Below are positions 1 to 5,919 of a stretch of 5,919 bases of DNA, piece by piece. The stretch is from an uncultured Eubacteriales bacterium (GTDB taxonomy: Bacteria > Bacillota > Clostridia > Oscillospirales > CAG-272). The stretch lies in NCBI GenBank assembly GCA_949286815.1, contig CASEEB010000084.1, positions 1 to 5,919 on the forward strand. Reading direction: 5' to 3'. The first letter of the stretch is position 1; each line of letters starts with the position of its first letter. The position numbers were made by a program, and so were the translations under genes. The notes below the pieces were generated by a model, which ran no database searches, was not told where the DNA came from, and saw nothing but the letters and a program-made list of their open reading frames with translations.

Positions 1-118
1 TTATAAACATGATTAGATTTGACTTCTTTGACGCGTCTCTTAAAGGCGATTCCATGTATGTAAGTTCAATAAGGTTGGTTGAGAAATAAATCATTAGGCG
101 GAAAGGATTTTGTGATTT
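1..118 (+). other. Upstream flank of atpD; possible 3' end of a preceding gene
   Basis: No gene can be assigned here with certainty. The third frame is open from the window edge to a TAA at 87-89, giving 28 codons that end in Arg-Leu-Val-Glu-Lys; an ATG at position 9 would alternatively give a 26-residue micro-ORF. The other two frames stop almost at once (TAA at 4-6, TAG at 14-16). In bacterial V-ATPase operons subunit B normally precedes subunit D. The third-frame peptide does not look like the usual B C-terminus, so B may instead end in one of the first two frames, leaving a spacer of roughly 100 bp. Probable Shine-Dalgarno bases AAAGGA for atpD lie at 102-107. Confidence 0.3.
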
Positions 119-781
119 ATGGCTGAATTGAGAGTTAATCCCACCAAGATGGAGCTTAAAAAACTTCAATTGAGATATAATACCGCGCGGCGTGGACATA
201 AATTGCTTAAAGACAAAAGAGATGAACTGATGCGTCAATTTATTGAAGTTGTGAGAGAATATAAGCTGCTCAGAACCCGTGTGGAAGAGGCGTTCGGCGG
301 TGTTTATGAAAGCTTTTCCGCGGCGGAAGCGCTTACGGGTTCAAAAATGCTTCAGGAGGCTTTGATTCTGCCCAAAAAAGAGGGAACTTTGCATGTGGAT
401 TATAGAGACATTATGAGCGTTACTGTTCCCGTGTTTAATTTTGACCTGATGGGAGAAAACGGAGCGGAAAGTTATAATTACGGTTTTGCCTTTACTTCCG
501 GAGAGCTTGATTCCTCTCTTGCGAAATTGTCCGGCGTCCTGAAGGATATGGTGATGCTTGCGCAATATGAAAAAACCGCGCAGATGTTGGCGGAAGAAAT
601 TGAAAGAACCCGCCGCAGGGTAAATGCTCTTGAATATATAATGATGCCCCGATATCTTGAAGCCATAAGGCGGATAAAGACAAAGCTTGAGGAAAACGAA
701 AGAGGGAATATCACGCGTCTGATGAAGGTTAAAGATATTATGCTTGAAAAACGCTACGGACAGACAAGTGAGCAGGGATGA
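119..781 (+). CDS. atpD: V-type ATP synthase subunit D (central rotor stalk)
   Basis: This is the central-stalk subunit D (also called NtpD) of the V/A-type ATPase. Together with subunit F it forms the shaft that turns inside the A3B3 head and couples ATP synthesis or hydrolysis to ion movement through the membrane rotor. The 220-residue length is typical. The N-terminal helix carries the family signature VNPTKMELKKL (6-16) and RGHKLLKDKRDEL (25-37). A short middle section (about 85-125) is rich in beta-forming residues. The C-terminal helix carries TRRRVNALEY (164-173) and LEENERGNITRLMKVK (190-205). Such paired long helices form the left-handed coiled coil of the shaft. The ATG at 119 follows AAAGGA with an 11-base spacer, and upstream in-frame codons run into TGA. 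It is probably the last gene of its operon, since a strong terminator follows. No promoter is visible in the window. The symbol atpD is also used for the unrelated F1 beta subunit. Confidence 0.96.
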   Translation: MAELRVNPTKMELKKLQLRYNTARRGHKLLKDKRDELMRQFIEVVREYKLLRTRVEEAFGGVYESFSAAEALTGSKMLQEALILPKKEGTLHVDYRDIMSVTVPVFNFDLMGENGAESYNYGFAFTSGELDSSLAKLSGVLKDMVMLAQYEKTAQMLAEEIERTRRRVNALEYIMMPRYLEAIRRIKTKLEENERGNITRLMKVKDIMLEKRYGQTSEQG

Positions 782-838
782 CAGGCGCGTTTTTATATTG
801 ACATTATATATTGTCGTAAGAGGATATAAAACAGTTTG

Positions 839-885
839 GGCTGTCTCCGATGCATGATAGTTGCATCGGAGACAGCCGTCTTTTT
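839..885 (+). terminator. Intrinsic terminator after atpD
   Basis: A perfect 16-bp inverted repeat (839-854 paired with 862-877) encloses a 7-base loop and is followed by GTC and a run of five T at 881-885. This is a textbook rho-independent terminator for the plus strand and marks the end of the V-ATPase operon. On the minus strand the same hairpin lies 63 bases after the stop of the zinc-ribbon gene, but it is followed only by a broken T tract (ACTGTTTTATA). Bidirectional use between the two convergent genes is therefore possible but weaker. Confidence 0.88.
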
Positions 886-939
886 ATGACAGTATGAGAT
901 AAACTTAGCTGCCGAAGTTGCTTATAGGTACATGAATCA

Positions 940-1542
940 TCAGTTTTTGAACAATTCGGCTCTTTTCCTGAAATATATATAATTTAAAATAATCATTACC
1001 GCTCCGCCTATAACAGAAGATACAAGAGCTGTGATATCGCCTTTGGATAAAGTCAGGATAAGATCGCCATGTGTAATTGTTGTTTCCGTAATAATTATAT
1101 TTCCCAGGATATAGTATATAATATTTGCCGCTATAACCGTTATGTATATCGAATACAAAAGGCGGGGACCTGCTGTTTTCATATGCGCGAGCGCCTGTCT
1201 TGTGAAAATACTAAGAGCAGCTAAGCCAAGCGAAAGAACTCCGTAGACTATATTGGTTATTTCCATCATAGGATATACTTCATAGATAATATCCACATAT
1301 TCGTCATAAGAAAAGCCGAAGAAGTAACTTATCGAATATAATATATTTAATACGGCATTTGCAAAAAGCATGAAGTAAATAAGAAATTTGTACCATTTCA
1401 TAGGATAGGTTTTCTTCGGCAGGTCAGTCTCATCAAACTTTATTTCGGTTTTTTCTTCCCCTGTCTCTTCCATATTCGCCTGACAGTTGGGGCAAACCTT
1501 CATCCAATCATCTACGGGGCTTCCGCAATTTTTACAAATCAT
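940..1542 (-). CDS. Zinc-ribbon, four-helix membrane protein of unknown function
   Basis: I do not recognise a specific family for this 200-residue protein. The N-terminus is a compact zinc ribbon with two CxxC pairs (C3/C6 and C17/C20), of the type annotated as zinc-ribbon domain in many Firmicutes membrane proteins. An acidic linker (about 25-40) follows. Four hydrophobic segments are then visible at about 51-76, 92-113, 127-151 and 170-191, with a basic C-terminal end (FRKRAELFKN). The zinc ribbon is expected to lie in the cytoplasm; that placement is inferred. The start is well supported: the reverse strand carries AGGAGA (1554-1549) six bases before the ATG. The gene is 102 bp downstream of the large surface protein and on its strand, so read-through is possible, although a hairpin lies between them. 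I found no convincing promoter of its own. Similar small proteins are often scattered singly in clostridial genomes, so the neighbourhood is weak evidence of function. Confidence 0.85.
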   Translation of the reverse strand: MICKNCGSPVDDWMKVCPNCQANMEETGEEKTEIKFDETDLPKKTYPMKWYKFLIYFMLFANAVLNILYSISYFFGFSYDEYVDIIYEVYPMMEITNIVYGVLSLGLAALSIFTRQALAHMKTAGPRLLYSIYITVIAANIIYYILGNIIITETTITHGDLILTLSKGDITALVSSVIGGAVMIILNYIYFRKRAELFKN

Positions 1543-1570
1543 ATCGGTTCTCCTATTAATATGGATTTTT

Positions 1571-1605
1571 AAATGAACGGAACAAGTACTGTTCCGTATT
1601 CATTT
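1571..1605 (-). terminator. Stem-loop between the 880-residue gene and the zinc-ribbon gene
   Basis: AAATGA plus ACGGAACA (1571-1584) pairs with TGTTCCGT and TCATTT (1590-1597 and 1600-1605), with a 2-base bulge and a 5-base loop. This gives 14 bp of stem about 40 bases beyond the stop of the large minus-strand gene. Read on the minus strand, the 3' flank is AAAAATCC rather than a T run, with only the TTCATTT of the stem itself being T-rich. It is therefore a weak or attenuating terminator, or an mRNA-processing or stability hairpin between two co-transcribed genes. It could also be an operator for the zinc-ribbon gene. Confidence 0.45.
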
Positions 1606-1644
1606 TAAAAAAATTGTGTTGTCATGTTTCCGATAATTTAATGC

Positions 1645-4287
1645 TTATTTGACAATTTTGTTTCGCTTATAACACTTATTCAGGGACACGGTTATACATG
1701 CTATAACTGCCATGAGAAGAACTGACGGGATATCGGCGGACGATTTGCACCCGGATTTATCGTCGGATATATCCGATTCACCTTCATTTGTGCCGGTTTC
1801 TGTTGTGTTTGTTTCATTCGGCGTGCTGTCTGATTCAACCGATGTTTTCCCCGCGTTTTCGGATGTGCTTATATAGCTGAATTTAAACCGCGCGCCCGGC
1901 GCGACATCTCCCGAAATGTAGAAGTCGAGTATATCTCCGCTGAAAGTGCTGTATTTATATTCGCCGTCCGTAAGCACTCCGGTGTCGGATTCATCGTGCA
2001 CATTGTCTGTCCATGAAAAGTTAATCGTAAAATCGTAACCCTCAAGCGAAAGCATTGATTTCGGAATCTTTATCTGCATATATTTACCGGAGGTCTCATA
2101 ATCAACCTCTCCCACAAGCTCGCTTTGATATCCGTCTCCGGTGAATTTTTCAAGATACGCCTTGGTTTCGGTGGGCGAGGTTTTGTTTACAACATAGTCG
2201 AAGCTTTCCCAGCCCTGATTTTGCTGGTCGGAGTCGATGTAAAGCACCATCCAGAGCTTGTCGGTGTAAGGGGTTATATCCTCATTGCACTCGACAAGAA
2301 AATACAGATTGTCATCGTCTCTTGCCACCTTCGCGCCTATGATGTCATTTCTGCCCGAATATTCGGAATATGTAAGAGTACCGTATCCTTTCGCGTTGTC
2401 ACGGTCGCCGGTGTTTCCTATATATGCGGCGTAGTAGGGTTCGACCGAGTTCCATTGCTCGACATTTCCGCTTATATCGATTGTCTTTGCCGCGTTAGGC
2501 TCCGGAATCGGATTACAGCCCTTGTATTTGCGGACATAGTTTACAAAAAGATAATAATAGTGGTCTTTAAGGTCGCCCTTTGAAGGCTCAAGGTCTCTCG
2601 AATACTCGTCGTTGCACTGGTCGGGAAACGCGTTGTTTACTACCGCTCCCGCTCCCGCGTCCGGCCAGGTCTCATACCGTCCCGCTATCCATTCGTTCCA
2701 ACCGGTAACAAAGACGACTTCGGGATTGACCTTGAGCGCGTAATCAAACTGTTCGGTGAAATTATATCCGTAAAGCTTGGCGTTTTCTTCCGTATGGTAA
2801 CCTGTTGAGGAGTATGATCTGCCTATGACGTATCTGCCGTTCATGGCGGTTATCTGATGCGTTCTGTAGTTGTGGTTTATCGCCACTCCTACGGTTATCT
2901 GTTCGGGGTTGTTGTTCCGTTTATCTCTCGGACTCGCGTAATAGACGGCCTGCGGATATGTGGACAGCCAGCCCCAGTTTTTGGGTGAGGGGTTCTGATT
3001 TATGTATCCGGCGTAATTCTCGCGGAAAGTGAAGAAATTTAAAATTTCCTTTTCGACATTGCTTGTGCTGCTAAGATTGGAGGAATGCGCCATAATCAAT
3101 GGCTTTCCGTCAAAATAGAACCAGAGATTTTGATATTTGTCTTCCCTGAATATGTCAAGGTATAGTTCTTTAAGCTGTGTTTTTGACTCTTCACCGGCTG
3201 AAAACGGCAGCATGAAAGAAATTTTTGGTGTCAGAACGCCGTCTTCCATTGCTTGCGTCCAGGTTTCGTACATTGCAAGATATGAGGTTCTCCAGGTGAA
3301 GGTGCCGTTTGTGTTGTCGGTAAACACAACGTCAACCCCGGCGTTTGCCAGAAGCTCCGCCTGACGGCGAAGCACCCATGCGTCGTCGGTTTTGTAATAT
3401 CCGTATATCGGCTCATTCCAGAAGTGCGCCACCTGTCCGACCTCAGGCCAGAGCTCAAAATCGTAATCGTTGAGCGCCTCGGGGTATTTGTCAAGAAATT
3501 CCTGATTGTTGAAGGGCGGCTTGTCGCCCTGACCTTCATGCCATGACCAGTAGAACAGCGCCAGTGTTTTGTCCTCTTTGGGACCTCCGACATCCTCATA
3601 TGTAAGCGAAGTTCTTCCAAGCCCGTCGGTAAATACCCATGTGTCGGGCATTACCTTATGTGTGAATATCAGACTGTCCGAGGGAATTTCATACTCGGGA
3701 GGAGTGGTATGATTGCCGTCTATCGGGTCTTTTGACGCTTCACACTGAGTAAAATATTGGTCGAGCTCTTCAGTAAAAGTAATTTTTACGACCGGTGTTG
3801 GCGTCAGATCATGACTCAGCTCCGAGCCGTCCTTGTAAACAAATCCCGTAAATTCGGTGACTGTGTTCTTGCTCCATAAGGCGACGGAGTTTATGGGGTC
3901 TTTTACAACTATCAGGTACTCGCCGGCGGGGAGCGGATCAAATTCAAGTCCGGCATACGCGTTGTCGGCTACCGGAACATCCTTCGCGGAGGCGAGCGCA
4001 GTCTGAGAAACGGTTGTATCGTAATCCTGATTCCAGCCGTAGATCTCAAAAGTCACCTTTCTGTCGGTTCCCGTATATGTCGCGAGGAAGAACTTGAAAG
4101 AGGTAAAAGAACCGTTCATCTTTAATCTTATACCTATTGGTGAACTCAGTTCAACGGCGGAGTTGCTTTCGTTGCTCTGACATATGTCAACTTCGCGCGA
4201 CGCGGCGTTTACGGTAAGATATACGCAAAACAGTGTACATATGCAAAATATTGCGAGTATTGACAGAATAAGCTTGCGTTTGTTCAT
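1645..4287 (-). CDS. Secreted, membrane-anchored glycoside-hydrolase-like protein with CBM9-like domain
   Basis: This 880-residue multidomain surface protein is probably a polysaccharide-active enzyme; its substrate is unknown. Residues 1-29 form a signal peptide (basic NKRK, hydrophobic core, likely cut near Ala28-Ala29). Residues about 31-172 look like a beta-sandwich, ending in a predicted strand (VVKITF). Residues about 240-590 resemble a TIM-barrel hydrolase: a strand with LALFYWSWH (242-250), GVDVVFTDNTNG (317-328, Asp324 near a strand end) and VFVTGWNEW (525-533). The WNEW motif with Glu532 recalls barrels such as GH99, GH71 and WbsX-like proteins, but I cannot place it in a family. 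Residues about 600-795 look like a CBM9/DOMON-type sandwich (ISGNVEQW, VARDDDNLYFLVEC, MVLYIDSD). A Ser/Thr/Glu/Asn-rich linker (about 808-845) leads to Gly846-Cys847, a hydrophobic helix (about 852-869) and a basic tail. No LPXTG motif is present. The ATG follows AGGA with an 11-base spacer and has its own promoter. Confidence 0.85.
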   Translation of the reverse strand: MNKRKLILSILAIFCICTLFCVYLTVNAASREVDICQSNESNSAVELSSPIGIRLKMNGSFTSFKFFLATYTGTDRKVTFEIYGWNQDYDTTVSQTALASAKDVPVADNAYAGLEFDPLPAGEYLIVVKDPINSVALWSKNTVTEFTGFVYKDGSELSHDLTPTPVVKITFTEELDQYFTQCEASKDPIDGNHTTPPEYEIPSDSLIFTHKVMPDTWVFTDGLGRTSLTYEDVGGPKEDKTLALFYWSWHEGQGDKPPFNNQEFLDKYPEALNDYDFELWPEVGQVAHFWNEPIYGYYKTDDAWVLRRQAELLANAGVDVVFTDNTNGTFTWRTSYLAMYETWTQAMEDGVLTPKISFMLPFSAGEESKTQLKELYLDIFREDKYQNLWFYFDGKPLIMAHSSNLSSTSNVEKEILNFFTFRENYAGYINQNPSPKNWGWLSTYPQAVYYASPRDKRNNNPEQITVGVAINHNYRTHQITAMNGRYVIGRSYSSTGYHTEENAKLYGYNFTEQFDYALKVNPEVVFVTGWNEWIAGRYETWPDAGAGAVVNNAFPDQCNDEYSRDLEPSKGDLKDHYYYLFVNYVRKYKGCNPIPEPNAAKTIDISGNVEQWNSVEPYYAAYIGNTGDRDNAKGYGTLTYSEYSGRNDIIGAKVARDDDNLYFLVECNEDITPYTDKLWMVLYIDSDQQNQGWESFDYVVNKTSPTETKAYLEKFTGDGYQSELVGEVDYETSGKYMQIKIPKSMLSLEGYDFTINFSWTDNVHDESDTGVLTDGEYKYSTFSGDILDFYISGDVAPGARFKFSYISTSENAGKTSVESDSTPNETNTTETGTNEGESDISDDKSGCKSSADIPSVLLMAVIACITVSLNKCYKRNKIVK

Positions 4288-4332
4288 AACCGATTAATTC
4301 CTTTCTGTGGCATTGATTTTTCAGATTGCATA

Positions 4333-4352
4333 AATATGAGTAGAATCATATT
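4333..4352. promoter_or_regulatory. Operator-like inverted repeat at the start of the large gene's leader
   Basis: AATATGA (4333-4339) and TCATATT (4346-4352) form a perfect 7-bp inverted repeat with a 6-base spacer, giving a 20-bp dyad. Relative to the inferred minus-strand transcription start near 4361 it would cover about +9 to +29. That is a common place for a repressor site, or it could be a weak hairpin in the leader RNA. The sequence is AT-rich, so a chance repeat is not excluded, and I do not match it to a known regulator's site. Confidence 0.35.
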
Positions 4353-4367
4353 GATTATTATGTACAG

Positions 4368-4396
4368 ATTATATCATGCTAAGAATAAAAAGTCAA
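4368..4396 (-). promoter_or_regulatory. Sigma-A-type promoter for the 880-residue surface protein gene
   Basis: On the minus strand TTGACT (4396-4391) is followed by a 17-base spacer and a perfect TATAAT (4373-4368). The -10 box is extended by TG one base upstream (TGATATAAT). Transcription should start near 4361, giving a leader of about 74 bases before the ATG at 4287. The near-consensus boxes suggest strong basal activity, so if the gene is substrate-controlled a repressor is more likely than an activator; that last point is inference. Confidence 0.8.
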
Positions 4397-4461
4397 TAGC
4401 AATTCAACAAATAATCACACAATAAACACATAAAATTTACACCGGATATTTATGGCGTATC

Positions 4462-4489
4462 TTGAAAAAAATAAAAAATTTAATATAAT
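4462..4489 (+). promoter_or_regulatory. Sigma-A-type promoter for the serine hydrolase and acetyltransferase pair
   Basis: TTGAAA (4462-4467), a 16-base spacer and a perfect TATAAT (4484-4489) precede the serine hydrolase gene. The expected start near 4496 leaves a leader of about 34 bases, containing GAGGA (4518-4522) seven bases before the ATG at 4530. The spacer is made of A and T tracts. This promoter is back to back with that of the surface protein, the two -35 boxes being 65 bp apart. Confidence 0.72.
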
Positions 4490-4529
4490 TTACTTATAAA
4501 GAAAAATTTTTAATGACGAGGATACTGAA

Positions 4530-5594
4530 ATGTTTCGTAACGCAGAACAAATATTGTCCGAAGGTGTCAATGAAAAAGCGTTTCCGTCCGCCGCATACGC
4601 GGTGGGGTGCAAAAATGAGGTCTATCTGAAAGGAGTTGTGGGTAACAGACAGGAGTTTCCGACAAAAATCAAGGCGGATATTGACACACTGTACGATATG
4701 GCGTCTCTTACAAAGATTGTATGCACGACAATGATTGCTTTGAAGTTCATCGAGAGCGGTAAACTATTACTTACAGATACTCTTGACAAATATTATGATA
4801 TGACCGGCGCGCCCGATTATCGGGCAGGCGTGACCGTAAAGCAACTTATGACCCACACCTCGGGGATTACTCCGCATATAGCGCTTTCAAAATACGTCGA
4901 TGACCCTTGCGGTAAAGATGAGGTAATAATCAAATCCGACCCCGTGTGCAGACCGGGAGAGCAGGTATATTACTCATGTATGGGATATATGCTGCTTACC
5001 GGTATACTTGAGAAGATATCCGGTAAAGGACTTGATGAACTGGCGTGTGAGTATGTGTTCGGTCCTTTGAAAATGGAAAGGAGCGGATTCAATCCCAAAG
5101 AGGAAAATGTGGCTGCCACGGAATTTTCGCAAGTGCGAAACACTTATATTAAGGGAAAGGTGCATGACGAAAACGCTTATTTTCTCGGGGGAGTTTCGGG
5201 AAACGCAGGACTTTTTTCCTGTGTGTCGGACATGATAAATTATGCGCGGATGATTTCATGCCGAGGCGTCTTTGAGGGAAAGCAGTATATATCCTCAAGG
5301 ATGTTTGACATAGCGGTGCGCAACTTTACTTCGGGAAAGGCTGAGGCGCGCGGCCTCGGATTTCAGCTGTGCGCGGAGGATATAACTTTTCCGGGAGGAG
5401 ACCTTTTTTCCGTCGGCAGCTACGGGCATACCGGATTTACGGGCACATCCGTATTTGCGGATAACGAAACCGGACTGTGGATATTGCTTTTGACAAACGC
5501 TGTTCACTACGGCAGGGACAAAACCAAGTATTTTTTTTACAGACGAAAGTTTCACAACGCGGTGGTATCCGAATTTTTCAAAAAGCATTATTGA
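4530..5594 (+). CDS. Serine hydrolase, beta-lactamase (class C)/esterase superfamily
   Basis: This 354-residue protein belongs to the serine beta-lactamase-like superfamily (Pfam Beta-lactamase, PF00144), which includes class C lactamases, DD-peptidases, esterases and amidohydrolases. The nucleophile motif is SLTK (Ser59, Lys62), within ASLTK. The family landmark LMTHTSGI lies at 106-113. The second active-site motif is YSC (Tyr148-Ser149-Cys150) in the usual YSxxGY context, with Cys where many members have Asn. The KTG-like box is HTG (300-302) within GHTGFTG. No signal peptide or membrane helix is visible, so it is probably cytoplasmic. This argues against a role in cell-wall synthesis or in periplasmic-type antibiotic resistance and favours an esterase or peptidase, but the substrate cannot be told from sequence. 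The start is supported by GAGGA seven bases upstream and by the promoter. The stop is only 14 bp before the next gene, so the two are probably co-transcribed. Confidence 0.93.
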   Translation: MFRNAEQILSEGVNEKAFPSAAYAVGCKNEVYLKGVVGNRQEFPTKIKADIDTLYDMASLTKIVCTTMIALKFIESGKLLLTDTLDKYYDMTGAPDYRAGVTVKQLMTHTSGITPHIALSKYVDDPCGKDEVIIKSDPVCRPGEQVYYSCMGYMLLTGILEKISGKGLDELACEYVFGPLKMERSGFNPKEENVAATEFSQVRNTYIKGKVHDENAYFLGGVSGNAGLFSCVSDMINYARMISCRGVFEGKQYISSRMFDIAVRNFTSGKAEARGLGFQLCAEDITFPGGDLFSVGSYGHTGFTGTSVFADNETGLWILLLTNAVHYGRDKTKYFFYRRKFHNAVVSEFFKKHY

Positions 5595-5608
5595 GGTGCG
5601 TTTAATAT

Positions 5609-5919
5609 ATGAATATACAGATAATTAAACCCACGCCGTCGGACGCCGAGACAATATACCGAATAGAACGCGCGTGTTTTCCGAAACAAGAGGCGGCAAG
5701 TCCGGAACAATTCAAAGACCGGCTGAATATTTTTCCCGACGGTTTTTTTATAGCGGTTGACACAGACCGAAAGGCAGAGGAAGCCGACGGAAGATTAAAC
5801 GGTGTCGCTGTCGGTTTTATCGACGGCGCCTGCGTCAACAGTGACAGAATACGCGATGAGATGTTTGAAAACGCAAGCCTGCATGACCCTTTAGGCAAAT
5901 GGGCGGCGGTTTACGGACT
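5609..5919 (+). CDS. GNAT family N-acetyltransferase, 3' truncated by the window
   Basis: 103 complete codons are visible and the frame is still open at the window edge. The start of the protein is typical of a GNAT N-acetyltransferase, which moves the acetyl group of acetyl-CoA to an amine. SDAETIYRIERACFP (11-25) corresponds to the first helix, and FFIAV (46-50) and GVAVGFIDG (65-73) to the first beta strands. The later stretch RDEMFENASLHDP (82-94) resembles a group of bacterial arylalkylamine (serotonin) N-acetyltransferase-like GNAT proteins with a similar EMFEDASLH segment. The acetyl-CoA-binding motif A (Q/RxxGxG/A) would lie beyond the window and cannot be checked. The ATG at 5609 follows GAGGTG (5593-5598), which overlaps the upstream stop codon, with a 10-base spacer. 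The short gap and absence of a promoter point to an operon with the serine hydrolase. The true substrate is unknown. Confidence 0.85.
   Translation, partial: MNIQIIKPTPSDAETIYRIERACFPKQEAASPEQFKDRLNIFPDGFFIAVDTDRKAEEADGRLNGVAVGFIDGACVNSDRIRDEMFENASLHDPLGKWAAVYG

Noticed and set aside
798..830. A perfect TTGACA at 798-803 upstream of the terminator hairpin, suggesting a promoter for a small RNA
   Set aside because: No -10 box lies at 16-18 bases; the nearest TATAAA is 21 bases away, and the transcript would run straight into the terminator.
2125..2583. A 152-codon open frame on the plus strand
   Set aside because: It lies wholly antisense within the 880-residue gene, has no recognisable domain, and is explained by the codon bias of the true gene.
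3231..3620. A 129-codon open frame on the minus strand
   Set aside because: It is a different frame of the same strand inside the surface protein gene, with a Pro/Thr/Arg-rich, domain-free translation. The main frame is continuous through it, so there is no frameshift to explain.
4285..4530. A riboswitch or other structured leader in the divergent intergenic region
   Set aside because: The leaders are about 74 and 34 bases and AT-rich, and I see no conserved riboswitch core or terminator-like hairpin apart from the small 7-bp dyad.
4530..5594. Reading the serine hydrolase as an antibiotic-resistance beta-lactamase
   Set aside because: It has SxxK but no signal peptide, a YSC instead of YxN and HTG instead of KTG, which fits the wider esterase/peptidase group better.
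5602..5898. A 98-codon open frame on the minus strand at the window end
   Set aside because: It is antisense to the acetyltransferase gene, whose plus-strand frame has a good ribosome site and family motifs.

Overview
The window most resembles a low-to-mid GC, anaerobic, Gram-positive member of the Clostridia (an Oscillospirales or Christensenellales-like gut lineage is my guess). The evidence is a bacterial V-type (A/V) ATPase rotor subunit, Shine-Dalgarno sites of AGGA/GAGG type, sigma-A-like promoters, and a very large secreted carbohydrate-active protein with a C-terminal membrane anchor. No rRNA, tRNA, CRISPR array, transposon or phage gene was recognised.

Layout. Bases 1-118 are the flank upstream of atpD, where an unidentified gene or spacer ends. 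Bases 119-781 (+) encode subunit D of the V-type ATPase, followed by a strong intrinsic terminator at 839-885; this looks like the end of that operon. Bases 940-1542 (-) encode a four-helix membrane protein with an N-terminal zinc ribbon. It lies 102 bp downstream of, and on the same strand as, the dominant gene of the window, 1645-4287 (-). That gene encodes an 880-residue exported protein with an N-terminal beta domain, a probable TIM-barrel glycoside-hydrolase-like core carrying a WNEW motif, a CBM9-like domain, a Ser/Thr/Glu-rich linker and a C-terminal transmembrane anchor. A 242-bp divergent intergenic region (4288-4529) carries a good promoter in each direction. Bases 4530-5594 (+) encode a beta-lactamase-fold serine hydrolase without a signal peptide. 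It is followed after 14 bp by a GNAT N-acetyltransferase (5609 to the window edge), with which it probably forms an operon.

How they fit together. The ATPase subunit is housekeeping and unrelated to the rest. The 880-residue protein is probably displayed on the cell surface and acts on, or binds, a polysaccharide; whether the zinc-ribbon membrane protein is connected to it is unknown. The serine hydrolase and acetyltransferase are probably cytoplasmic and co-transcribed, but no shared substrate can be read from sequence. I do not see a clear new multi-gene system. The points most worth following up are the unassigned glycoside-hydrolase-like protein and its non-LPXTG Gly-Cys C-terminal tail.
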